NCBI GenBank assembly: GCA_934589835.1
Contig: CAKTOK010000044.1
Coordinates: forward strand, 1 to 12,528
Reading direction: 5' to 3'
DNA length: 12,528 nt
DNA from: an uncultured Oscillospiraceae bacterium
GTDB lineage: Bacteria; Bacillota; Clostridia; Oscillospirales; Oscillospiraceae
Part shown: piece by piece, positions 1-5,924 of the stretch
How positions within the stretch are numbered: the first letter of the stretch is position 1
Layout: each line of letters starts with the position of its first letter
The notes under the pieces: model-generated
The model's input: the letters and a program-made list of their open reading frames with translations, nothing else
The model's database searches: none
What the model was told of the DNA's origin: nothing
Made by a program: the position numbers and the translations under genes

Positions 1-57
1 GGGATAGAGGGTAAAGATATTCAGCTGAACTGGGCTGCTGAACCCGCATTTTATCCA

Positions 58-77
58 GACTACTATTTGACTACTAT
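58..77 (+). repeat. 9-bp direct repeat GACTACTAT x2
   Basis: GACTACTAT occurs at 58-66 and again at 69-77, separated by TT. Short direct repeats close to a tRNA attachment site can be arm-type binding sites of tyrosine recombinases. Here that is only a positional inference. Confidence 0.5.
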
Positions 78-81
78 CACG

Positions 82-124
82 AAAACCCCCGGAACCCTTG
101 CGCCACAAGGCTTCCGAGGTTTTT
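82..124. terminator. Imperfect hairpin with T-tract, possibly bidirectional terminator
   Basis: GGAA-c-CCTTG (91-100) pairs with CAAGG-c-TTCC (106-115) around the loop CGCCA. The outer arms AAAACC (82-87) and GGTTTT (118-123) can extend the stem. A run of T follows on the plus strand, and TTTT follows the stem on the minus strand. It probably ends a transcript of the element lying to the left of the window. Confidence 0.55.
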
Positions 125-201
125 CTTCAAAATGGCGAAAATCTGTGTAACACCAACCAAACCCTTGCCCTGCAGGGCTTTCCGGCTTGACGGCCTGATA
201 A

Positions 202-246
202 CTCCGACTCTGTAGGCCGCTGGTTCGGATCCAGTCGGGCGTACCA
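202..246 (+). other. 3' half of tRNA-Arg(CCG), probable integration (att) site
   Basis: Starting at the anticodon loop, the order is: loop CTCCGAC (202-208, anticodon CCG), 3' anticodon strand TCTGT (209-213), variable loop AGGCC (214-218), T arm GCTGG-TTCGGAT-CCAGT (219-235), 3' acceptor strand CGGGCGT (236-242), discriminator A and CCA (244-246). The bases left of the loop (GATAA) do not pair with TCTGT. No ACGCCCG-like 5' acceptor strand or D arm lies at the expected distance, around 171. Only the 3' half is therefore present. Tyrosine-recombinase elements often cross over in the anticodon loop and leave such a duplicate 3' half at one end, with the original tRNA terminator beyond it. That matches the hairpin at 254-294. 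Confidence 0.75.
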
Positions 247-253
247 AGTGAAC

Positions 254-297
254 GAACTCCGCTTTTCGACAAAAATGGTCGAAAAGCGGAGTTCTTC
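254..297 (+). terminator. 17-bp perfect hairpin, probable tRNA terminator
   Basis: GAACTCCGCTTTTCGAC (254-270) and its exact complement (278-294) flank the 7-nt loop AAAAATG, followed by TTCTTAT. It begins 8 bases after the tRNA CCA end, the usual place for the transcription terminator of a tRNA gene. Confidence 0.75.
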
Positions 298-303
298 TTA
301 TCC

Positions 304-332
304 GCAAAGCCTGATTTATCAGGGCTTTTTCC
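304..332 (+). terminator. Second rho-independent terminator
   Basis: AAAGCC-TGA (307-313) pairs with TCA-g-GGCTTT (319-328) around a short loop, with one bulged G, and runs into TTTTT. It backs up the hairpin at 254-297 on the plus strand. Confidence 0.55.
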
Positions 333-555
333 TTTGCTGATTGGGAGTATGCACAGCAAAAACGCGCAAAAGGCGGAACGATCACTTTTACGCAAGGTCG
401 CTGCTTGAACACGGTTTCTCACAAATTCTTGTGATAAGCGCCCTCAAAAGCTTGCGGCATCGTGCATCTCAAGGTCCTTGTGAGGGCGTATCTCATTGCA
501 AGGGGGCTGCGGGAGCTGCACCGCTTGGGCTTTCTCCGGCATGACGCGGCGCAGG
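333..555. other. Intergenic stretch with inverted repeats, no gene seen
   Basis: No reading frame with a ribosome site or recognisable product is seen. TCACAA-ATTC-TTGTGA (419-434) is a small perfect hairpin. CGCCCTCA (439-446) and TGAGGGCG (481-488) form an 8-bp inverted repeat enclosing the near-palindrome CAAGGTCCTTG. The region lies downstream of the minus-strand gene ending at 556, so these structures may help end its transcript, but neither is followed by a convincing T-run. Confidence 0.4.
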
Positions 556-975
556 TCAAAACGCAAACAGGTTCAGTCCGGTGTCCGGGTCATGCTCTCT
601 GTCCACCGCGCCGGGGATGACCTCTACGACCATTTCACAGGTGGCGCTGACCACAGCCCGGTTTAAATGGCCGCCAAATACCTGCCCCTTGTCGTTTCCG
701 GCGCTCATGTGCAGATGGGTGTAGAATTCGCCGTGCATGGTGTTGATGGTGCCGGTCAGAGAGACGATCTCAAAATTGCCGCGGAACTCGTTTGCATAGT
801 ATCGCTGCTCCTCCACCTTGTACACGCCCACCGTAAAATCGTTGGTCGCACCCAAGGCGGTGACGCTGGCCAGCGTGATGCGCTCCCTGCGCGCAAGCTC
901 CTTCACCTGCTCGAGGATCTCCTCGCCTCTGTCGATCCGCGCCACGATTTTATCGCCAAATCTTCTGTATTCCAT
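556..975 (-). CDS. PPC/DUF296-domain protein
   Basis: A 139-aa protein that is essentially one PPC (DUF296) domain, the fold found alone in bacteria and archaea and attached to AT-hooks in plant DNA-binding proteins. Visible hallmarks are the beta-rich segment from residue 10, the TALGATNDFTVGVY stretch (39-52), the HLHMS motif with His87 and His89, and GGHL with His103. These histidines likely form the metal site known from structures of prokaryotic members. The start at 975 is preceded by GGAGG with 6-nt spacing; an in-frame ATG at 1026 would place that site inside the gene and is less likely. The gene lies 170 bp after the SpoIIE-like gene on the same strand and may be its last co-transcribed member. 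No AT-hook is present. The molecular role of stand-alone prokaryotic PPC proteins is unknown. Confidence 0.85.
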   Translation of the reverse strand: MEYRRFGDKIVARIDRGEEILEQVKELARRERITLASVTALGATNDFTVGVYKVEEQRYYANEFRGNFEIVSLTGTINTMHGEFYTHLHMSAGNDKGQVFGGHLNRAVVSATCEMVVEVIPGAVDREHDPDTGLNLFAF

Positions 976-981
976 CGCAAG

Positions 982-986
982 CCTCC
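982..986 (-). promoter_or_regulatory. RBS fixing the PPC start
   Basis: GGAGG on the minus strand lies 6 nt before the ATG at 975. It selects the 139-aa start over the upstream in-frame ATG at 1026. Confidence 0.75.
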
Positions 987-1059
987 ATATCCGTTTGCCT
1001 ATTTGCTGCAATCCAATCAAACTCATTGCGGTGCGCGGTTCTGCATCGATGCCGCTCCG

Positions 1060-1145
1060 TCAGACCGCCTGGCCAATCCGATAGGCCTGCTCCAGCGCGT
1101 TCTTGGTAAACGCCGCCGTCAGCGCTTCGATTTTCCCTGCGGTAT
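1060..1145 (-). other. Coding-like residual frame between SpoIIE and PPC genes
   Basis: After the SpoIIE-like stop at 1146, one minus-strand frame continues as NTAGKIEALTAAFTKNAL then EQAYRIGQAV and a stop at 1060-1062. The composition is protein-like (amphipathic helix, normal codons), but there is no ATG, GTG or TTG start in the gap. It could be a remnant of a lost gene or a chance reading. Confidence 0.25.
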
Positions 1146-3149
1146 TTAAGCGGGCAGAGCTTTGACCAGCGTCAGAATATTCAGACCGTCCACATATTCA
1201 TAAGTGACCTCATCCATGATTTTTTTCACCATGAAGATGCCAAGCCCGCCGATGTCCCGTTCCTCCGCCGAGAGCGTTGTATCAGGGTCCGGCTTGCCGG
1301 TGGGATCGTAGGGACGTCCGTTGTCGGAGAAGCGGAGCGTCATCCGACCATCTGCGAGGGAGCAGCCGAGGGTCGCAGCGGTCGCGCCGCTGTAACGGGC
1401 AATGTTGGAGAAAATCTCGTCTACCGCTACATTCACCTGCGCGATCACCTTCATCGGTGCGTTCGCCGCAGAGAGAATGTCCTCGAAAAAGCCCGTCGCC
1501 TCCGGCAGCTTGTCCAGCGTCGGCGCAATGCCGATCTTTTTCATCCCGTTCGCCACCGTACGCAGCTCGATGCAGAGCATGGTGATATCATCGAACTGAT
1601 CCGCCGCACCCACGAATGCATCTACATCACGGTGCAGCGACGCGAGCAGCTCGCAGCAAGAGCGGTCTTTCGCCTCGTTCAGGGCGTGAAGCATTCTGTC
1701 TGTGCCGTAGAGGACGGTGTCGGCATTCGTTGCCTCCGGCACACCGTCCGTGTAGACGAACAGACGATCACCCTCGTTCAGCTCCAGCTCGTATTCACGG
1801 TAGCGGGCGCCCTCCATGCCGGCAAGCACGAGGCCGTGCTTATCCTTGAAGAGCTGAAACCCGCCGCCCCGCCGCATGATGGCGGGGTACTCGTGACCGG
1901 CATTGGCGCACTTCATTTTTCCGGTGGAAATCTCGAGGATGCCGAGCCACACGGTGACAAACATCTCCGCGTCGTTATTTTCGCAGAGCTGGTTGTTTAC
2001 CTTTTCCAGCACCGCCTTGGGCGAAAGGCCGCTTTGTGCCGCCGATTTGAGCAGCGTCTTGGAGATCATCATAAAGAGCGCGGCGGGAACGCCCTTTCCG
2101 GACACATCTGCCATGACGATTGCCAGATGGTCGTCGTCCACAAGGAAGAAATCGTAGAAGTCTCCGCCAACCTCCTTGGCAGGGGTCATGGAGGCATAGA
2201 TATCGAACTCGTGGCGCTCGGGGAAGGCGGGGAAGATACAGGGCAGCATGGAGGCCTGAATGTGGCGGGCCACGTCCAGCTCCGCGCCGATGCGCTCCTT
2301 CTCCGCCGTGACGCGGCTGAGGTCCCGAATGTACTCGTTGAGCTCCGAGACCATGTACCGGAAGGAGTCGGACAGATCCTCCAGCTCGTCGCCCGTATGG
2401 AGATCCACCTTGAAGTCGGACAGGTTTTCCATCCGGCTCTCCACCAGCCCGATGGCGGCGTGGTGCAGCGTCCCGAGCGGACGGATGAGAATACGGCGCA
2501 CATAGTAGTAGTACGCGAAAATGGAGAGCAGCAGGACCACCAGCACCACACAGAGCGTCAGGCCCAGAAACTGGCGGATCTGCTGGTCGATCATGTCCAT
2601 GGAGATGTCCACGCTGGCCAGTGCCACCGGCGTACCGGCTCTGTTCAGGATGGCCACATAAGCCGAGGCAAGATAGCCGTACTCCTCGTTGTTGGTGATG
2701 AGGATCGTCTGCTCCGCGTCCACGGCGAACGCCCGGTGCATCAGCTCGTTGCCGCCGCCGTAATAGGCGTCGGTGTCCCCCAGATCGCAGACGCCGTCCT
2801 CGCCGGCCACGCCCGCGTCCCAGATGTAGAACATCACCTCGTCCTCCGGCACCACCACATAGAAGTATTTCAGGCCCATTTTCTCCTTGGCATCCAGCAG
2901 GTAGCGATGGATCTCCTCATAATAGGCATCCTTCTCACCGGTCAGGTAATACTGCTCCACGCGGTCGCCGTCGATGAGGTCCGCCGCCACGGCGGCCTGT
3001 CCGAAGGCCAGCTTGCTGTACTGCTCCTCCATCCGCGTGCGGTAAAGCCGAGCGATGGAGGGCGCGAGGATCATCACAAGGATCGCCGCCATCGCGACCA
3101 GTCCGAGCAGCAGCTTGGGCTGCAAGCGGATCTTCCATACCTTTTTCAT
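1146..3149 (-). CDS. Membrane SpoIIE-type PP2C phosphatase with C-terminal RsbW-like kinase domain
   Basis: A 667-aa protein. Order: short basic N-terminus, TM1 (about 13-32), extracytoplasmic sensor region (about 35-192, Cache-like in size), TM2 (about 195-216), HAMP-like segment and coiled coil (about 217-300), SpoIIE/PP2C phosphatase (about 315-530), GHKL ATPase (about 540-665). PP2C metal aspartates are visible in GGDFYDFF (Asp330, Asp333), MADVSGKG (Asp348), YTDGVPEATN (Asp468) and FDDITML (Asp520-521). The ATPase keeps the N-box Asn582 (DEIFSN), the G1 box SDNG (608-611) and the G2 box GGLG (634-637), so both halves look active. Known RsbU/SpoIIE phosphatases dephosphorylate STAS antagonists, and RsbW/SpoIIAB kinases phosphorylate them. 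One membrane sensor may therefore do both on the STAS protein at 5127-5423. The start at 3149 has GGAGG 7 nt upstream; the ATG at 3155 would leave only 1 nt. Confidence 0.92.
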   Translation of the reverse strand: MKKVWKIRLQPKLLLGLVAMAAILVMILAPSIARLYRTRMEEQYSKLAFGQAAVAADLIDGDRVEQYYLTGEKDAYYEEIHRYLLDAKEKMGLKYFYVVVPEDEVMFYIWDAGVAGEDGVCDLGDTDAYYGGGNELMHRAFAVDAEQTILITNNEEYGYLASAYVAILNRAGTPVALASVDISMDMIDQQIRQFLGLTLCVVLVVLLLSIFAYYYYVRRILIRPLGTLHHAAIGLVESRMENLSDFKVDLHTGDELEDLSDSFRYMVSELNEYIRDLSRVTAEKERIGAELDVARHIQASMLPCIFPAFPERHEFDIYASMTPAKEVGGDFYDFFLVDDDHLAIVMADVSGKGVPAALFMMISKTLLKSAAQSGLSPKAVLEKVNNQLCENNDAEMFVTVWLGILEISTGKMKCANAGHEYPAIMRRGGGFQLFKDKHGLVLAGMEGARYREYELELNEGDRLFVYTDGVPEATNADTVLYGTDRMLHALNEAKDRSCCELLASLHRDVDAFVGAADQFDDITMLCIELRTVANGMKKIGIAPTLDKLPEATGFFEDILSAANAPMKVIAQVNVAVDEIFSNIARYSGATAATLGCSLADGRMTLRFSDNGRPYDPTGKPDPDTTLSAEERDIGGLGIFMVKKIMDEVTYEYVDGLNILTLVKALPA

Positions 3150-3151
3150 CT

Positions 3152-3286
3152 TCATACCTCCACCGGATAAATGTGCAGCCGCAGGCGCCTGTCTCCTGCC
3201 CGATCGAGCGCCCGCGACAGAGCGAGCTGCCGGACAGCGGCAGGGAGCGGCGCGTGTCTGCCGTAGTCGCCGTGACAGAAAACCAC
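3152..3286 (-). CDS. Possible 44-aa ORF overlapping the SpoIIE-like start
   Basis: A GTG-initiated frame fills most of the 190-bp gap between the MATE and SpoIIE-like genes. It ends with TGA inside GTATGA, overlapping the ATG at 3155 as in translationally coupled genes. The product starts VVFCHGDYGRHAPLPA and ends RLRLHIYPVEV, and about three quarters of third codon positions are G or C, as in its neighbours. A GAGG about 11 nt upstream is a weak ribosome site. I recognise no family. In favour are the overlap and codon pattern; against are its shortness, the GTG start and the weak site. Confidence 0.3.
   Translation of the reverse strand: MVFCHGDYGRHAPLPAAVRQLALSRALDRAGDRRLRLHIYPVEV
3157..3161 (-). 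promoter_or_regulatory. RBS fixing the SpoIIE-like start
   Basis: GGAGG on the minus strand is 7 nt from the ATG at 3149 but 1 nt from the ATG at 3155. The spacing favours initiation at the second methionine (MKKVWK). Confidence 0.75.
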
Positions 3287-3345
3287 GTATCGGTCAGCCT
3301 CGCCTGCGCCGCAGATCGAATACGAGCTTCATTGACGGAACCTTC

Positions 3346-5088
3346 TCAAAGCTTGATGATCAGCGTATTGTATCCCTGATAGCGCCGGTAGAAAAACGAT
3401 TTTGCCCGCTTCTTGACGACCAGCACGCCCATGCTGTCCATGTCAAACGCCTCGTCCTGACTTGCGCGGTGTGTGTCCATATCGAAGGGGTTAAAGGTGG
3501 TGGCATCGTCCCGCAGATGCAGCTCCAGCTCGCCGTCCTCGCACATCATGGCGGTCAGCTGGATGTAGCCGTCCGTCCTGCCGTGAAAGCCGTGCTTCAA
3601 AATAGCCATGCCAAGCTCCTCCACGGTCATGGCGGAGAGCATCTGCTGCCTCGCGTCTGCGTCCCAGCTCTCACAGAACGCCTCCAGCTCGCGGCAGACG
3701 TCCATCACGTCCGTTGCGTTGCTGGGGATCGTGCGCTGGAAGATGCGCTCCGCCGGCGGCTCCGCTTTCCGGTAGTGCCCGCCGATGCCGAGCAGCAGGA
3801 ACAGCAGAAGGGAGCCTGCCTCCGTCAGCGGGAAGAGCAGCCAGAAGCGCTCCAGCCCGAACCTGTAACACAAAAGGGTCAGCGGAATGAGCAGTACGGC
3901 GCCCCGGAGCGTTTCAAGCAGGAACGACGGCTTTTCGTTTTCACACGCCTGATAAAAGCTGCAAAGCAGAATGTTGATGCCGGCAAAGAGCGCCGCCGCG
4001 CCGTAGAGCCGCAGCGCCGTGAACGCCAGCGCCTCCGCCTGCGAACCGGCGATGCCGAAGAGCAGGCATACCCCCCGCGGCCAGAGCTCCACAAGGGCGA
4101 TGAGCGCGCCGCCTGCGGCGAGCCCCGCGGCGAAGCCCAGCCGCAGGGCGTTTTGCTTGCCCTGCCGGTTGTGCTCGCCCTGATAGGTGGACAAAATCGG
4201 CTGCATGGCGCGCCCAGTCCCCTCAAAAAGATAGAGGATGAGGTAGGAGGTGTTCTGAATGACATCGAAAACGGCCACCGCCGTCTCTCCGCCCAGACGG
4301 AGCAGCAGGTTGTTGCATACGAGAAAGAAAAGCATCTGATAGAGATACTGCACGGAGGTCGCCATCCCCGCGCGCAGCGCGGAAAAGGCGGGAGCGCACC
4401 AGCCCCTTTGCGGCGGCGCGAAGCGCAGCGTATGCGCTTCTCCGAAAAAGCCCGGCAGGTAGATACAGATGGTGATGATCTGCCCCAGCGCCGTGGAAAG
4501 CGCCGCGCCGCGCGTCCCCATGTCCAGCGCCAGCACAAGAAGCAGGTTGAGCAGAATATCGCAGACATTGCCGGTCACCGAGCCGAAGCCCGCCCGACGC
4601 TGGCTGCCGTCGTTACGCAGGTAGTAATTGAGCACATTGGAGAGGTAAAATAGCGGCGTGGCGGCGACCAGGATCTGCAAATAGTCTCGTGTGGCGGCGT
4701 ACAGGGCGCCGTCCGACGGCCTCGTGCCCAGAAGGGCCAGCAGCGGCTCCATGAACACGCTGCCCAGCACGGCGGTCGTAATGCTGAGTAGCAGCGACAG
4801 AGTGAATACACCGCGAAAGCTGTCCGCCGCCTCTTGCGTTTTCCCCTGTCCCAGCAGGCGGGAGTAGCGGACCGAGCCGCCCAGCCCAAGCCCGTGGGCC
4901 AGCATACAGTTGATCATGTAAACCGGCAGGATCAGGCTGATCGCGGCAAGCCCTACCGTCCCCAGCTTCTGCCCGACCACCACGGCGTCCGCCATATCGC
5001 TCAGCGCCCAGCCGAGAGAGGAGAGCATCGCCGGCAGCCACAGGCTGCGGAAGATGCGCGTTGTAAAATTGTCCTTTGTACGAGGCAT
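3346..5088 (-). CDS. MATE-family transporter fused to C-terminal GHKL ATPase-like domain
   Basis: A 580-aa protein, longer than the usual 440-460-aa MATE exporter. Residues 1 to about 438 form the MATE core of around 12 hydrophobic segments, starting with the family-typical SDMADAVVVGQKLGTVGLAA (30-49). MATE proteins exchange Na+ or H+ for organic cations, drugs or metabolites. After the linker (about 439-447), residues 448-580 resemble the RsbW/SpoIIAB ATPase fold. The motifs are altered: the N-box reads EELGMAILKHG, with Ala495 where the Mg-binding Asn is expected; G1 is RDDA (526-529) rather than D-x-G; G2 is DSMG (551-554) rather than G-x-G. ATP binding or kinase activity may be lost, leaving a protein-binding domain. 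AAGGAG lies 9 nt before the start, and the gene begins 38 nt after the STAS gene, clearly one operon. The substrate cannot be inferred. Confidence 0.92.
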   Translation of the reverse strand: MPRTKDNFTTRIFRSLWLPAMLSSLGWALSDMADAVVVGQKLGTVGLAAISLILPVYMINCMLAHGLGLGGSVRYSRLLGQGKTQEAADSFRGVFTLSLLLSITTAVLGSVFMEPLLALLGTRPSDGALYAATRDYLQILVAATPLFYLSNVLNYYLRNDGSQRRAGFGSVTGNVCDILLNLLLVLALDMGTRGAALSTALGQIITICIYLPGFFGEAHTLRFAPPQRGWCAPAFSALRAGMATSVQYLYQMLFFLVCNNLLLRLGGETAVAVFDVIQNTSYLILYLFEGTGRAMQPILSTYQGEHNRQGKQNALRLGFAAGLAAGGALIALVELWPRGVCLLFGIAGSQAEALAFTALRLYGAAALFAGINILLCSFYQACENEKPSFLLETLRGAVLLIPLTLLCYRFGLERFWLLFPLTEAGSLLLFLLLGIGGHYRKAEPPAERIFQRTIPSNATDVMDVCRELEAFCESWDADARQQMLSAMTVEELGMAILKHGFHGRTDGYIQLTAMMCEDGELELHLRDDATTFNPFDMDTHRASQDEAFDMDSMGVLVVKKRAKSFFYRRYQGYNTLIIKL

Positions 5089-5126
5089 GGCCGCTCGCTC
5101 CTTATGCGTTCTATACGGACGGGACC

Positions 5127-5423
5127 TTACACGATCGTCAGGATATCGGAAAAGCCGGTCACCTCAAAGATCTCCATTACCGCCTCGGTAACATGGGAGA
5201 GCGTCATCCTGCCCTGTCGGTTCATGACCTTCTGGGCGGACAGCAGCACACGAAGTCCCGCCGAGGAAATATACTCGACACCGGAAAAATCCAACTGCAG
5301 CTCGGTGACGCCGCCGAGCTCTTTTTTCAGCTCCGCCTCCAGCTGCGGCGCGGTGGTCGTATCGATGCGGCCTTCAACGGAAAGCGCCAGCGCAGCGCCG
5401 TTTTTGGTTACTCTGATTTCCAT
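5127..5423 (-). CDS. STAS-domain anti-sigma factor antagonist-like protein
   Basis: A 98-aa single STAS domain, the usual size of SpoIIAA/RsbV proteins. It shows the N-terminal strand, GRIDTTTAPQLEAEL (18-32) and the signature DFSGVEYISSAGLRVLL (45-61). Aligned on the Gly-Leu of the signature, Ser54 falls at the position of the phosphorylated serine of SpoIIAA and RsbV, so the protein is probably phosphorylated by a kinase domain and dephosphorylated by the PP2C domain encoded downstream. Aspartate before this serine in SpoIIAA is replaced by Ser53. AAGGAG lies 10 nt before the ATG. It is the first gene of the operon, about 47 nt from the predicted transcription start. No sigma factor is encoded nearby, so its partner may be the ATPase-like tail of the MATE protein. 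Confidence 0.92.
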   Translation of the reverse strand: MEIRVTKNGAALALSVEGRIDTTTAPQLEAELKKELGGVTELQLDFSGVEYISSAGLRVLLSAQKVMNRQGRMTLSHVTEAVMEIFEVTGFSDILTIV

Positions 5424-5469
5424 AGTTATGTGTCTCCTTGATCAAATTTCGTGTGCGGAAGGCTGTTTC

Positions 5470-5790
5470 TTGCTCGACTATACCATAAAATCAAAGGGCC
5501 TGCAATACTTTGACACACTTCGGAAAGGCGAGCTCGCGAAAAATGGCGTACTGAGCGATGATGAGTTGGACAATGCAGGCGGCAGCTGTTATAACGGCGG
5601 CAGGCTGGCCGTGAGCACAGGCCCTTTCTGCGCCTACAGGGAGTGCAGATCGGTTCTCGGAAAAGGAAGCGCCCTTTGCGGGAGGCGGTCCGGAAAACGA
5701 CAAAAACGAAATGATGTAAATTTCGAAAATAGAGCGCGAGATTTTGAAAACACCGAATGCAGGGAGCACAGCTTGTCCTGTGAGATATAA
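5470..5790 (+). CDS. Possible RiPP precursor-like ORF with double-glycine leader
   Basis: This plus-strand frame encodes LQYFDTLRKGELAKNG then VLSDDELDNAGG followed by SCYNGGRLAVSTGPFCAYREC. The LSDDELDN-x-GG motif is the hallmark of double-glycine (Nif11/NHLP-like) leaders that precede Cys-rich cores of ribosomally made peptides. The core would begin at residue 39, with cysteines at 40, 54, 59 and 70. After about residue 75 the sequence becomes Lys/Arg/Asn-rich and AT-rich, which suggests decay or chance extension. The start is uncertain: TTG at 5470 has GGAAGG 7 nt upstream, ATG at 5428 has no ribosome site, and a leader-sized ATA (5485) may be a mutated ATG. No maturation enzyme or transporter with a peptidase domain is in the window. 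It may be a relic or an orphan precursor; the leader-like match is the main evidence. Confidence 0.4.
   Translation: MLDYTIKSKGLQYFDTLRKGELAKNGVLSDDELDNAGGSCYNGGRLAVSTGPFCAYRECRSVLGKGSALCGRRSGKRQKRNDVNFENRARDFENTECREHSLSCEI
5477..5505 (-). promoter_or_regulatory. Predicted sigma-A promoter of the STAS-MATE-SpoIIE operon
   Basis: On the minus strand, TTGCAG (5500-5505) and TATAGT (5477-5482) are 17 bp apart, and TGG before the -10 gives an extended -10 TGn. Transcription would start near 5470. This is a motif match only. The site overlaps the plus-strand RiPP-like frame. Confidence 0.6.
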
Positions 5791-5810
5791 ACAGAAAGCG
5801 GCGGAAAGTA

Positions 5811-5831
5811 GGAAAAAGCTGCTTTTTTTCC
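5811..5831 (+). terminator. Weak A/T-rich hairpin
   Basis: GGAAAAAG (5811-5818) can pair with CTTTTTTTCC (5822-5831) across the loop CTG, with extra T. It lies 20 nt after the stop of the RiPP-like frame and could end its transcript in either direction. The A/T-rich stem makes this uncertain. Confidence 0.35.
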
Positions 5832-5889
5832 GGCAAAACAGGCATTTCCTGCGGTGCTTCAAAGAAAGGAAAGAGAGGCAAAAAAAGGG

Positions 5890-5918
5890 TTGAAATGTGT
5901 CGAAGCCTCATGTATAAT
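5890..5918 (+). promoter_or_regulatory. Near-consensus sigma-A promoter of the giant surface-protein gene
   Basis: TTGAAA (5890-5895) and a perfect TATAAT (5913-5918) are separated by 17 bp, so transcription should start near 5925. The next gene on this strand starts at 6262, which gives a 5' leader of about 337 nt. No better promoter is visible closer to that gene. Confidence 0.75.
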
Positions 5919-5924
5919 GTGAAC

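Noticed and set aside
1..150. Plus-strand frame open from the window edge to a stop at 148-150
   Set aside because: It runs through the terminator-like hairpin at 82-124 and resembles no family. It could be the end of an element gene, but there is no support.
202..246. A complete tRNA gene ending at 246
   Set aside because: No 5' acceptor strand, D arm or 5' anticodon strand that pairs with the 3' half can be found within the required distance.
63..422. Minus-strand frame containing TPDWIRTSGLQSRS
   Set aside because: This is the antisense translation of the tRNA-Arg 3' half, a known kind of spurious protein.
1632..4653. Long plus-strand open frames opposite the SpoIIE-like and MATE genes
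   Set aside because: Antisense shadows: no domains, Arg/His/Gln-rich, and the opposite strand carries unmistakable PP2C, GHKL and MATE motifs.
5491..5862. Minus-strand 123-aa frame with a hydrophobic N-terminus
   Set aside because: TTG start without a ribosome site; it runs over the operon promoter and opposite the RiPP-like frame. The hydrophobic look comes from A/T-rich sequence.
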